A DNA stretch of 39,678 nt from positions 1-39,678 of IMG/VR virus record IMGVR_UViG_3300020467_000014, one strand, 5' to 3'. Shown here one piece after another: positions 25,177 through 33,551 of this stretch. Origin of the DNA: a virus. How positions within the stretch are numbered: position 1 is the first letter of the stretch; the number at the start of each line of letters is the position of its first letter. Under the pieces are notes generated by a model. The model was given only the letters and a program-made list of their open reading frames with translations, made no database searches and had not been told where the DNA came from. The position numbers and the translations under genes were made by a program.

Positions 25177-28149
25177 TCAAGAGGAAGAGAACTAGCCAAG
25201 GTCGGTGGACTTACTCAGACTATCTCTGGTATATCAACATTTGTTGGTATCTCAACCTTTGCGTCTGACGTAAGAATTCACGGTAAACTAGATGTAGATG
25301 GAGATATTACTTATGATGAAATGACATCTGTCAACTCCAAAGTAACTGGAGTTACAACAGCAACAGATGTTCAAATTACTCGCAATCTCATAGTCACTGG
25401 TATCACTACAGTCACAGGTGCTGTTGATGCTAATGGTGGAGCATCAATTGATAATATTCAGATTGGTGTTACAGATGACAATGAAATTGATACTGCATCA
25501 GGAAATCTTACTATAGATTCTGCAGGTGGCACAGTCACAGTTGATGATAATCTTACGGTTTCAGGCAACTCAGTATTGCAGGGTGATATTGATCTAGGTA
25601 ATGCAACAAGTGATACTATAAGTTTTGTTGGTAGAGTAGACACAGATATAGTACCATCATCTGATGGTTCAGTAGACTTAGGATCATCAACGCTGGAGTT
25701 CCAAGACCTACACCTTGATGGTACAGCAAACATCGATGCTTTAGTTGCTGATACAGCAATAGTATCAGACCTTACAGATAATCGAGTTGTTATTGCTGGA
25801 TCTGCAGGTGAAATTGAAGACGACGCTAACCTTACTTTTGATGGTTCAACACTCAGTGTAGGAGTTGCATTAGACGTAGATGGAGCTACAACTTTAGATG
25901 GATTGACTGTTGCAGAAGCAGCAACCTTTGATGTAGGTGTTACCATAACTGGTGCTCTTGATGCTAACGGTGGAGCAAGCATAGACAATGTACAAATTGG
26001 TGTCACTGGAGACAATGAGATTGATACTGCATCTGGTAATCTTACCATAGACTCAGCAGGTGGAACAGTCACAGTTGATGATATCTTGAGTGTTTCAGGT
26101 AACGCATCATTTGATGCTAACGTAACACTAGGAAACGCCACAGGTGATACTATAACTCCAACTGGTAGATTCAATGCTGATATAGTCCCCGCATCCGACG
26201 GAGCTGTTGATCTAGGAACCTCATCACTTGAGTTTCAAGACCTACATCTTGATGGTACAGCGAATATAGATGCCTTATTAGCAGACACTGCTAAGATTGG
26301 TGATCTAACATCAGGTAGAGTCGTATTAGCAGGGGCATCAGGAGAAATAGAGGACAGTGGTAATCTTACATTTGATGGTTCAACTCTTGCTGTTACTGGT
26401 GCTGCTACAGTATCAACAACATTAGATGTTGATGGAGCAACCACACTGGACGGGCTGACAGTTTCAGAGGCAGCGACCTTCGACGTGGGTGTTACCATAA
26501 CAGGTGCTCTTGATGCTAACGGTGGTGCATCAATTGATAACGTACAAATTGGTGTCACTGGTGATAACGAGATTGATACCTCTTCAGGTAATCTAACACT
26601 CGACTCAGCAGGTGGTACTATAACTCTTGATGATGCTGTAACAGTTACAGGAAACCTTACAGTTTCAGGAAACTTACAAATCGACGGGTCTACTACCACA
26701 GTCAACACTGCAACCATGACGGTTGAAGATAAGAACATAGTTCTTGGTACTGGTGCTGCAAATGACGCAGCATGTGATGGTAGTGGTATAACTGCAACAT
26801 CTGGTGATGGTAACAAGACATGGCAGTGGATTGATTCAACTGACTCATGGTCATCATCCGAGCACGTAAATCTATCGTCAGGTAAGGGATATAAGTTGAA
26901 TGGCACAACAGTCTTGAGTGGCACTACACTAGGATCCAGTATTGTAACATCATCACTCACTGCCCTTGGTACCATAACAACAGGTGTGTGGAACGGTACT
27001 GCAATCGCTAACGATTACATTGCAACAATCACGGCACCTGGTAAAATTGCATTGAGTTCACTGGAAATTGATGGTGGCACAGACATAGGTGCTGACATAG
27101 TAGATGCTGACGAAATGATTATTGACGATGGAGGTGGTGGAACCAACAGACGTTCCGACATGACTAGAGTCAAGAAATACATTTGGTCTTCTGCATCAAG
27201 TGATCTTACTGCTAGTGATAGTGGTGTGGTTACACTTGCAGACACAGGTGTATCTGCTGGAACAGTTGGATCATCAACCGCTATTCCTATTATAACCGTT
27301 GATTCTAAGGGTAGAGTCACTGCTACATCAACAACTGCTGTTGATAGCACCACTATTGCACAGGGTGACTCAAGTGTTGCTGTTACTGACTCAGGCACTG
27401 GGTCTATCGTAGCAACAATCGATGGATCAACTCTCGCAACATTCGCTGCTGCAGGTATCACTCTTTCATCTGGTGCTTTTGTTGGTTCACTGACAGGTAA
27501 CGCAGATACAGCGTCGTCAGCAGCGATATTGACAACTGCTAGAAATATTGGTGGTGTGTCATTCGATGGTTCAGCAAACATCGACTTACCTGGTGTAAAC
27601 TCAGCAGGTAACCAAGATACATCAGGAACTGCTGCTGTCGCAACAGTTGCAACTAACTCAACGATTACTGCAAATAATACAGCAAACGAAACTGTATACA
27701 TCACATTTACTGACGGTGCCACTGGAACCCAAGGTCTTGAGACAGACACAGGTCTGAATTATAATCCTTCAACCAATACACTTGTAGCAGGTACATTTAG
27801 TGGTGGTCTATCAGGAACAGCAACTAACGCTGCACTTCTTGATTCACTAGATAGTTCACAGTTTGTTAGATCAGATACAGCTGATGGTATCACTGCTACA
27901 CTCACTGCAAGACAGATAACACCAGAGGCAGACTCAACTTACGACTTGGGTACAAACTCAGTTAGATGGGCAAACGTGTATGCTGATGACGTAAGAACAG
28001 GTGACCTTCACTTATCTAACGAGCATCGTGGAGGAAATACTGTTGACGGGTCATGGGGTCATTACCAAATCCAAGAGGGTGAGGACGATCTATTCATCAT
28101 GAACAAGCGTAGTGGTAAGAAGTTCCGTTTCGTACTGGAACAAGTATAA
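25174..28149 (+). CDS. Long tail fibre protein with large internal repeats
   Basis: A 991-residue protein, rich in Thr, Ser, Gly, Asp and Ala. Residues about 82-510 contain three copies of a 178-184 residue unit (ANGGASIDN-QIGV, ASGNLTIDSAGGTVTVDD, then EFQDLHLDGTANIDAL and GEIEDxxNLTFDGSTL). Next comes VEDKNIVLGTGAANDAACDG, a common phage fibre motif, then GLSPVNVAGNI-type shaft sequence such as GVSAGTVGSSTAIPIITVDS. The end (DSTYDLGTNSVRWANVYADD, GNTVDGSWGHYQIQEGEDDL, KRSGKKFRFVLEQV) matches the terminal block of the upstream fibre. It should form a long trimeric shaft. The protein just downstream is a candidate tip. It is expressed from its own late promoter. Confidence 0.8.
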   Translation: MSRGRELAKVGGLTQTISGISTFVGISTFASDVRIHGKLDVDGDITYDEMTSVNSKVTGVTTATDVQITRNLIVTGITTVTGAVDANGGASIDNIQIGVTDDNEIDTASGNLTIDSAGGTVTVDDNLTVSGNSVLQGDIDLGNATSDTISFVGRVDTDIVPSSDGSVDLGSSTLEFQDLHLDGTANIDALVADTAIVSDLTDNRVVIAGSAGEIEDDANLTFDGSTLSVGVALDVDGATTLDGLTVAEAATFDVGVTITGALDANGGASIDNVQIGVTGDNEIDTASGNLTIDSAGGTVTVDDILSVSGNASFDANVTLGNATGDTITPTGRFNADIVPASDGAVDLGTSSLEFQDLHLDGTANIDALLADTAKIGDLTSGRVVLAGASGEIEDSGNLTFDGSTLAVTGAATVSTTLDVDGATTLDGLTVSEAATFDVGVTITGALDANGGASIDNVQIGVTGDNEIDTSSGNLTLDSAGGTITLDDAVTVTGNLTVSGNLQIDGSTTTVNTATMTVEDKNIVLGTGAANDAACDGSGITATSGDGNKTWQWIDSTDSWSSSEHVNLSSGKGYKLNGTTVLSGTTLGSSIVTSSLTALGTITTGVWNGTAIANDYIATITAPGKIALSSLEIDGGTDIGADIVDADEMIIDDGGGGTNRRSDMTRVKKYIWSSASSDLTASDSGVVTLADTGVSAGTVGSSTAIPIITVDSKGRVTATSTTAVDSTTIAQGDSSVAVTDSGTGSIVATIDGSTLATFAAAGITLSSGAFVGSLTGNADTASSAAILTTARNIGGVSFDGSANIDLPGVNSAGNQDTSGTAAVATVATNSTITANNTANETVYITFTDGATGTQGLETDTGLNYNPSTNTLVAGTFSGGLSGTATNAALLDSLDSSQFVRSDTADGITATLTARQITPEADSTYDLGTNSVRWANVYADDVRTGDLHLSNEHRGGNTVDGSWGHYQIQEGEDDLFIMNKRSGKKFRFVLEQV
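25417..26700 (+). repeat. Three tandem repeats inside the long fibre gene
   Basis: Units begin at 25417, 25951 and 26503, each with GGTGCT-x-TTGATGCTAA followed by GGTGGAGC-like sequence. Spacing is 534 and 552 bases, both multiples of three, so the units stay in frame. The third copy diverges after about 200 bases. Copies 2 and 3 are the most alike at their starts. Confidence 0.85.
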
Positions 28150-28152
28150 ACT

Positions 28153-28160
28153 TATAAATA
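28153..28160 (+). promoter_or_regulatory. Late promoter for the 247-residue fibre-tip candidate
   Basis: A perfect TATAAATA is followed by a strong ribosome binding site AAGAAGGAGA (about 28164-28173) and the ATG at 28184. Confidence 0.78.
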
Positions 28161-28183
28161 ACCAAGAAGGAGATTAGTAATCA

Positions 28184-28927
28184 ATGGCTTTTCACGGTAA
28201 TGCTGCCAATGCGAATGTGACGACGGATGTCTCGGCAGGGACATACGGTGATGGTAATAATATACCTACCATAACAATTGATGCAAATGGTAGATTAGAT
28301 GCGATCAATACATCATCAGTCACTTATTCTACGTTGAACGCAGGTGCAACTGTTGGTTCGGTTGGAAGTTATGCTTTCATGCAACAATCGAGTGGTAACA
28401 CTCAATATGCACCAGGTGATACGTTAGCAGGTTCTAGTCTTAGATACTCAGATGCAACAGGTCGTGTTCATAATGATACACCTTCAGGAAACTGGAGATG
28501 TATGGGTTATGACTCAGGTGCTGCACTGACAAACTCAGGTACAGTTGGTGGATCAGCAGCTGGATCAGGGTCACTACAAGGTGGTAATGTTCAAGGTGAT
28601 AGTTCCGCAACTATATCAGGTAATGTTCAAGGTGACTCTGCACTTGCATCAGGTAATATTACAGGTAACGTGAACGTAAACGTTGCTGGTAACATTACAG
28701 GTGGTAAAGGTGGATCTTTCGACGTTACACCAACAGTTGACACTGACGAACTCGCAGTTGCAGGTAACATTGCTACTGATGATCTTTCTATAACAGGTAA
28801 CACTGGAACAATTGCAACAGATGATTTATCAGTTGCTGGTAACGTTGCAGTCAACGTGAACCTTGGTTCTATTACAGTCAACACAACTGTAGCATACTCA
28901 TCAACCCTTTGGTTACGTTATTCTTAA
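28184..28927 (+). CDS. Gly/Ser/Asn-rich fibre-associated protein, candidate adhesin
   Basis: A 247-residue protein. It opens with a fibre motif (DVSAGTYGDGNNIPTITIDA, NGRLDAIN) also present in the 991-residue fibre. The middle has MGYDSGAALTNSGTVGGSAA and short Gly-rich repeats (GNVQGDSSATISGNVQGDSA, GNITGNVNVNVAGNITGG), then paired TDELAVAGNIATDDLSITGN units. It ends TVAYSSTLWLRYS, a terminal aromatic strand common in small phage fibre and tip proteins. It has the best promoter and ribosome binding site in the window, fitting a protein needed in quantity. Its place directly after the long fibre recalls gp38-type adhesins of T-even phages, which have glycine-rich loops, but no homology is claimed. 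Confidence 0.6.
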   Translation: MAFHGNAANANVTTDVSAGTYGDGNNIPTITIDANGRLDAINTSSVTYSTLNAGATVGSVGSYAFMQQSSGNTQYAPGDTLAGSSLRYSDATGRVHNDTPSGNWRCMGYDSGAALTNSGTVGGSAAGSGSLQGGNVQGDSSATISGNVQGDSALASGNITGNVNVNVAGNITGGKGGSFDVTPTVDTDELAVAGNIATDDLSITGNTGTIATDDLSVAGNVAVNVNLGSITVNTTVAYSSTLWLRYS

Positions 28928-28933
28928 AAAACA

Positions 28934-29350
28934 ATGGCAGACACAAGTTACGAAGTAGTAAGAGCAAGGAACCCAAAGTGGGCAAATCCTGAAAAAAACA
29001 TGGTTGACTTGGAGGTAGACTTCGCTCCATTAGATGAAGAGTGGTTACCATACACAGCATCTCCAACAGATACAACATGTGAGCATTCAAGATATTTGTA
29101 TACACAAGCAATAAATGGAGCGTACGGAGATATAGGAGATTACGTTCATCATACTTTATGGACACCATGGTTTGAAGATAAGACTGAAGTATCAAACGAG
29201 GGTTTAGTTCAGTTATTATTAGAGAAAGGAATATTGACAGACGCAGAGGTGGATACTATACTTGTAGAGACATCTGAATTCCAAGGATTCTCTAGACCTG
29301 CGACTGATACATTAAATCATAATGGTGGTGCATATTTCGGAGCAACATAA
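28934..29350 (+). CDS. Conserved-looking small protein after the fibre genes
   Basis: A 138-residue acidic protein. It starts SYEVVRARNPKWANPEKNMV then DLEVDFAPLDEEWLPYTASP, a pattern (ARNPxWxxxxxxxIxLEVxF, followed by PFTAxxxD) that I associate with short proteins coded next to tail fibre genes in several phage groups. Their role is not settled; fibre assembly or attachment is plausible. The rest is helical (GLVQLLLEKGILTDAEVDTI). It lies six bases after the adhesin candidate, and the next gene starts 29 bases before its end. There is no membrane segment. Confidence 0.6.
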   Translation: MADTSYEVVRARNPKWANPEKNMVDLEVDFAPLDEEWLPYTASPTDTTCEHSRYLYTQAINGAYGDIGDYVHHTLWTPWFEDKTEVSNEGLVQLLLEKGILTDAEVDTILVETSEFQGFSRPATDTLNHNGGAYFGAT

Positions 29351-30332
29351 CTACGCAGATAGGTCGGATAAGTGGCATCATACAATGGCGAGGTATTTGG
29401 GATTATCCCCAGACACCTCGTTTTTATTTGGCATTCTACCTGGTGTGTGTCGTGAAGCGATTGGTAGATATGATCACATGTATATACAACGTGATTGCTT
29501 CAACAGTAAATTCATATATGCATGGTCAAGACATCATGCAGAAAAAATAAATGCTTCTAAATTTTCACAGAATATAGCATATTATGGCACCGCACCATTC
29601 ATGTGGGAGTTGGGACGGGTTGCCAGCAGTAATGATTTCAACCCAGAGGGATCGTTATTCTTCTTACCAAGAGACGATCAAGTTACCATAAGAGAAGATG
29701 AGTTTGAGTCAGTGCAGCAGGTGATAGACTCGGCACCACGCCCTATAACATTCTTATTACCATGGCGTAATTGTGACATCTGGAAAAACTGGGATAAATT
29801 AAAACTTGCTGGTGATGCAACGTTCATACAAATGAATGACCCAAACATAAGACAAGAGACTTTATCGTATAATATCCTAAAACATGAGCATGTATATATT
29901 CCTTGGCCTGGCACTGATGTTTACTACGCTGGTTTCTTAGATAAAATCGTTCATGTATATGATAGGTTGGAACAATATCGTACTAAGACTCGTGATGAAA
30001 TGGATAGAGAGAAAAGTATGGTGATCCACTATTTGAAGTGGGGATATGATTGGTTGACTGATGAACAAAAAACATTCTTTGAGTGGACAAAAAATTGGCA
30101 TGATATTGACAAACCAGTAAGAAATTATCTAACCATACAAATGCTAGGACTTGATGTTTTAAAGTCACCAGAAGAATTGTTTGAAGATCTAATGTACTAT
30201 GGTTTCTTACAAGATAATCAAAGATTTGTTTATAATTCAGAGTATCAGAAATCTTATGAGTGGTTACAATTTAATCTTGAAAAAATTCATGGTCAGACAT
30301 CGCACGATCATCCACATATAGCACTGCTCTAG
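29322..30332 (+). CDS. Unknown protein, possible glycosyltransferase-like
   Basis: A 336-residue protein. The start is uncertain: ATG 29322 and two following GTG codons lie inside the previous gene, while an ATG at 29385 (MARYLGLSPDTSF) would avoid overlap; the sequence between (EQHNYADRSDKWHHT) looks coding, so the long form is kept. Features: LFGILPGVCREAIGRYDHMY near residue 35, a strand-rich middle RPITFLLPWRNCDIWKNWDK, and YIPWPGTDVYYAGFLDKIVH near residue 200. That last segment resembles the 'TxxFYAxxLGKKVxxYG' element of GT-B-type polysaccharide enzymes. Its place at the edge of the sugar island supports a glycan role, but I cannot identify it. Its last 62 bases overlap the HAD gene tail to tail. 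Confidence 0.5.
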   Translation: MVVHISEQHNYADRSDKWHHTMARYLGLSPDTSFLFGILPGVCREAIGRYDHMYIQRDCFNSKFIYAWSRHHAEKINASKFSQNIAYYGTAPFMWELGRVASSNDFNPEGSLFFLPRDDQVTIREDEFESVQQVIDSAPRPITFLLPWRNCDIWKNWDKLKLAGDATFIQMNDPNIRQETLSYNILKHEHVYIPWPGTDVYYAGFLDKIVHVYDRLEQYRTKTRDEMDREKSMVIHYLKWGYDWLTDEQKTFFEWTKNWHDIDKPVRNYLTIQMLGLDVLKSPEELFEDLMYYGFLQDNQRFVYNSEYQKSYEWLQFNLEKIHGQTSHDHPHIALL

Positions 30333-30654
30333 GTTTACCAAAATATAATTTATGATACTTGACACCCCACTTCGTGAGTTGTGCTTCAGTTTTACTTCGT
30401 GCAAAATTATCTGCTTCAGTTTGTGCATCTGGAATATTATCGTGTATAGCAGTACTATGAATAAATCCTCGTGCAGTCATAAGATATATGGTTGCACCTT
30501 TGTCATATAATTCATTTACTTTTTTTATTCTACTCACTCGTGGTACAGCACCGTTCCATGGATAAACATTCGGTGGTGTGTCGCATAGTGTACCATCAAG
30601 ATCAAAGCAATATATGTCATCCCTTTGATAAGTTATATCATTAAATTCAGTCAT
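30271..30654 (-). CDS. HAD-family phosphatase
   Basis: A 127-residue protein without a cap domain. Motif I is FDLDGTLCDT (nucleophile Asp18, acid/base Asp20), motif II MTARG, motif III a Lys in RSKTEAQLTKWGV and motif IV VLYVDDRA. All catalytic residues are present, so it should be an active Mg-dependent phosphatase. Short HAD proteins of this form are often coded in polysaccharide and LPS gene clusters, where they dephosphorylate sugar phosphates (KdsC and GmhB are examples of the role, not claimed homologues). It is the last gene of the leftward island operon, eight bases overlapped with the SIS-domain gene, and its 3' end overlaps the rightward 336-residue gene by 62 bases. Confidence 0.85.
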   Translation of the reverse strand: MTEFNDITYQRDDIYCFDLDGTLCDTPPNVYPWNGAVPRVSRIKKVNELYDKGATIYLMTARGFIHSTAIHDNIPDAQTEADNFARSKTEAQLTKWGVKYHKLYFGKPRAVLYVDDRAMSDHEFFQD

Positions 30655-31105
30655 TTATGTGTGGTAGTTCTGGTAAAACAACTCCTATATGTTCCAACAT
30701 AACATAGAGTTGCCAAAGTACATTTGTTTCAAATTCGTGATAGGTTCGTGCAGGTATGATTACAGTATCAAGAACTTCGTGTTGCATTGGTGCAAACAGT
30801 AGTGTGTCACACTGATGTCTAATATCCATCACTGCTGCAGAGGTGCTACTATCTTTCCTACATGTGAGTCCTATAATAAGATCAGCATGTTTTGCATATT
30901 GCATCCATGAAAGTTTCCAATCACCATCTCCACCTATTGCTGTAGTATGCACTGAATCTGGAGCAAAACAAAATTTACCAGTGTGTCGTGTAATATCAGA
31001 TGCCATGTGTTGAGCAATCGCAAGATTACCACCATTACCTATAAGGGCAACACTACCTGCCTTCATTAGTTTTGAAGGAAAGTGTTTAAGATCAACCTCT
31101 AACAT
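30647..31105 (-). CDS. SIS-domain protein, GmhA-like but catalytically altered
   Basis: A 152-residue protein from ATG at 31105 (MLEVDLKHFPSKLMKAGSVA); a longer frame to 31174 would overlap the previous gene by 76 bases. The 31105 start gives a 7-base overlap. The sequence follows sedoheptulose-7-phosphate isomerase: VALIGNGGNLAIAQHMASDI, then TTAIGGDGDW and ADLIIGLTCRKDSSTSAAVM. GmhA normally has about 190 residues. Aligned by eye, GNGGS has become GNGGN, STSGNS has become TCRKDSS, and the catalytic Glu (EELTGRF) and His (RIQEIH) positions are Asp and Asn. It is therefore a sugar-phosphate-binding SIS protein whose isomerase activity is doubtful. Its neighbours suggest a sugar substrate. Confidence 0.72.
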   Translation of the reverse strand: MLEVDLKHFPSKLMKAGSVALIGNGGNLAIAQHMASDITRHTGKFCFAPDSVHTTAIGGDGDWKLSWMQYAKHADLIIGLTCRKDSSTSAAVMDIRHQCDTLLFAPMQHEVLDTVIIPARTYHEFETNVLWQLYVMLEHIGVVLPELPHIND

Positions 31106-31812
31106 TTTTTTGATAATTCCTCCTCTATTTCGTATATATGATGTGGTCGGTCTACTGCCCTGACCTTTCCACATTTCAAATCAAAAGGTATCACGTTGTA
31201 TTTACCACAGAATCCAATAGTATCTAGTCCACGCCAATACTTGACAAATGTCATATCACAATTAGGAAAATCTACAATCACATCCTTCTTATACATGTAC
31301 AACCCTAATTGAGTAATAATATTATCACATATCACATCACATTTTCTTTGCATGTGTGTGACTACTCCATTATTCAGAACCATCTTGACCACATCTTCAT
31401 CATCTATCTCTTCTGGTTCTAGTTCTCTAGATGATTGCAGTACATCTATGTTATTATCAATCGCATATACTATCATATCATCAATCCATTTCGGGTCGGT
31501 GAGTGGTTCATCACCCTGCAGGTTGAAAACGTGATCCGCCAGCAGCGATCCAGCAACTTCAGCAACTCTATGAGTACATGTATAGTGTGATTCAGTAATT
31601 ATACTATCATAACCATTTTCATTTGCTAAATCTTGTATGATCTTATCTTCAGTTGCAATAATAATTCCATCAAGATACTTAGACTGCTTTGCTATGTCTG
31701 CTACTCGCAGCACCATTTCTCTACCCTTGATCTTGGCAAGAGGTTTGTTTGGGAAACGACTAGAACCAAGTCTAGCAGGTATGACACAGACTATTTTTTT
31801 ATTTTTATACAT
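31099..31812 (-). CDS. KdsB-like CMP-sugar synthetase (cytidylyltransferase)
   Basis: A 237-residue protein, near the 248 of KdsB. It has the nucleotide-binding start VCVIPARLGSSRFPNKPLAK, then IIIATEDKIIQDLANENGYD, SHYTCTHRVAEVAG (the SGTER region of KdsB, changed to CTHR) and NLQGDEPLTDPKWIDDMI with the metal-binding Asp. The C-terminus VRAVDRPHHIYEIEEE corresponds to the VDTPEDL element. KdsB couples CTP to the sugar acid KDO before its transfer to lipid A; related enzymes activate other 2-keto sugar acids. The changed sugar-side residues leave the substrate open. It overlaps both neighbours by seven or eight bases in the island operon. Confidence 0.82.
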   Translation of the reverse strand: MYKNKKIVCVIPARLGSSRFPNKPLAKIKGREMVLRVADIAKQSKYLDGIIIATEDKIIQDLANENGYDSIITESHYTCTHRVAEVAGSLLADHVFNLQGDEPLTDPKWIDDMIVYAIDNNIDVLQSSRELEPEEIDDEDVVKMVLNNGVVTHMQRKCDVICDNIITQLGLYMYKKDVIVDFPNCDMTFVKYWRGLDTIGFCGKYNVIPFDLKCGKVRAVDRPHHIYEIEEELSKKC

Positions 31813-32671
31813 GTTCTCCTAGCATAGATTTACCATATGCTGATTCATAAGCGTCATGAACAACTTGCATAGTTTTTTTAGCATCACTCATACTTTGTAT
31901 TATAGCATGATTTGATAGGTTTTCATAAAAAAATTTATGACCTGTACCATAATCATCTGGAATGGGGATAACCTGAAATCTATCTTCTCCAAAAACTGTA
32001 AGGTCTGTCGCATGATTATGTGGTCGGCATGTGGTAGTCATACTAACACTTACTATTATATCATCAACAGTTCTCATAGTACCACACGCCACGTCCTCGG
32101 TTTCAATATCAACGCCAGCAGCATGCATGTAAAAATTCACATCTTTTATTTCTCCTAGCAAATATCTTACTATATCTATTGCATGCACACCTTGATTAGT
32201 AAGAACACCTCCATCATGTTCCCATGTACCACGCCAATCTGCTTGGTCATAATATCTCTGTGGTCGGCACCAGTTGACTCTTACTTGAGCATGGTAAACC
32301 TTACCAACATTCAACTTAGGTAAAGTATATCTATGTTGGAATATAGGATATACCTTATTACTTGATCTTTGTATCATATCTTCTGCATCATCAAAGTCTT
32401 TCATTCTTAGAAACGTTGGTTTCTCTACGGTGATAATCTTTTTTTCTAAACGTGAACAAAGGGTAGTCAACGTATTATAATGATCACTTGAAGGAGTAGA
32501 TATAGCATAAATGTCAGCGTTAGCATCAATCGCCTGGTTCAGTGAATCAAAAGTGGATCGGGTTTTGTTTGTATCATAAAAACCAAGCACATCCAGATCT
32601 ATTTGATCTGCAACCCAACGACTTATCTTACCACCACCAATAAAAACTATACTATTCTCTGTCATAATCAA
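31805..32671 (-). CDS. Gfo/Idh/MocA-family NAD(P)-dependent dehydrogenase
   Basis: A 288-residue protein. The N-terminal Rossmann fold has IVFIGGGKISRWVADQIDLD with the dinucleotide loop and an acidic end (FYDTN). The family signature KKIITVEKPTF supplies the catalytic Lys, and DGGVLTNQGVHAIDIVRYLL is the substrate-side GGxxxxxGxHxxD motif. The C-terminal beta-sheet domain is present but a little shorter than the usual 330-350 residues. These enzymes oxidise hydroxyl groups of sugars and inositols, often to the ketone used by an aminotransferase. Both an aminotransferase and an amidinotransferase lie just upstream in the same operon, with 20 bases overlap. The alternative start at Met3 is equally possible. 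Confidence 0.85.
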   Translation of the reverse strand: MIMTENSIVFIGGGKISRWVADQIDLDVLGFYDTNKTRSTFDSLNQAIDANADIYAISTPSSDHYNTLTTLCSRLEKKIITVEKPTFLRMKDFDDAEDMIQRSSNKVYPIFQHRYTLPKLNVGKVYHAQVRVNWCRPQRYYDQADWRGTWEHDGGVLTNQGVHAIDIVRYLLGEIKDVNFYMHAAGVDIETEDVACGTMRTVDDIIVSVSMTTTCRPHNHATDLTVFGEDRFQVIPIPDDYGTGHKFFYENLSNHAIIQSMSDAKKTMQVVHDAYESAYGKSMLGEHV

Positions 32672-33551
32672 AGGTCATACAATGTAACCCACCATCCCAC
32701 AAGTATCTGTGTCTGAATGGTATGATAATTGGTTCCACTTTATGTTTCTTGAGAAAATCAAATACTTGTTTATTATATCTCGTGACCATCAAATGACTTT
32801 CATCAAGTTGTAGACAATTCACATCAAAGAATGTTTCGGGAGAGTATCCCACCCATTTGACATACTCTTCTGGTATATGTTTAGGAGACCATACTATCTC
32901 CTTACTCATCTGCATATCATTCAAATCTTGAGTATTGATGTCAAGATATAATATATCCCAATCAGGAAAAACATATTCTAAATTTCTGGCAGAGGGGGTT
33001 GCTATTATTACACCCTCTTTGACTGGACAGAATACACCATCAGTATGTCTTTCAATATCAAAGTCTCTATTAGATAATCTTTCATAAACGCACTCAACGT
33101 CAGGGTTGCCATACTTGAAGTATTCGTATCTCTTCCTCGTTATAGCAACAGCATCAAATATTATTTTATCAGTTCGCACAATACTTGGAGCAGATAGATT
33201 ATCCATAGTGATGATACGATCTCTACCACCACCTCTATGATAAAACCTATCGTGTAAATCCTTCCATCTATCAATATCCTCTTCGTATCGTGTGCCTATG
33301 TACAACTTATTATTAATTCGTTGTAAGTGATCTCTAGCATGTAGTAGTTGTGGTTTTCTTCTTACATCAACGTCATCAGCATACTCTGGTCGTCTTACAG
33401 TAACATCATAGGACTCAAGAACCTTACAAAATTCTTGTAAGTCCTCTTCAGTTTCGTGCAATATTGTTTTTATAAGGTTGTCGTTTACTTTATCTGGAGA
33501 GTATGATCTACCCACCCAACATTCTTTCAACCTACGATATTCTGCAAACAT
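32652..33551 (-). CDS. Amidinotransferase (AGAT/StrB1-type, PAD superfamily)
   Basis: A 299-residue protein. The N-terminus RRLKECWVGRSYSPDK corresponds to the 'LEEVIVGR' opening of glycine and inosamine-phosphate amidinotransferases. Catalytic residues are visible: His169 and Asp171 in ERHTDGVFCPV, and nucleophile Cys291 in WDGGLHCMTFD at the C-terminus. The family moves an amidino group from arginine onto an amine, producing a guanidino compound. The length is below the 350-380 of the known enzymes. It overlaps the aminotransferase by 25 bases, which could make the accepting amine, and the dehydrogenase by 20 bases. A deiminase or hydrolase role is an alternative within the same superfamily. 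Such an enzyme in a phage is unusual. Confidence 0.8.
   Translation of the reverse strand: MFAEYRRLKECWVGRSYSPDKVNDNLIKTILHETEEDLQEFCKVLESYDVTVRRPEYADDVDVRRKPQLLHARDHLQRINNKLYIGTRYEEDIDRWKDLHDRFYHRGGGRDRIITMDNLSAPSIVRTDKIIFDAVAITRKRYEYFKYGNPDVECVYERLSNRDFDIERHTDGVFCPVKEGVIIATPSARNLEYVFPDWDILYLDINTQDLNDMQMSKEIVWSPKHIPEEYVKWVGYSPETFFDVNCLQLDESHLMVTRYNKQVFDFLKKHKVEPIIIPFRHRYLWDGGLHCMTFDYDRE

Noticed and set aside
25458-26975. Long minus-strand frames inside the 991-residue fibre gene (also at 27015-27749)
   Set aside because: They are Ser/Val/Pro-rich shadows of the repeated Thr/Asp/Gly codons of the fibre and repeat with the same period, so they carry no independent signal.
31106-31174. Upstream in-frame start for the SIS-domain gene
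   Set aside because: It would add 23 residues of basic, unrelated sequence overlapping the cytidylyltransferase; ATG at 31105 gives the usual short overlap and begins just before the domain.
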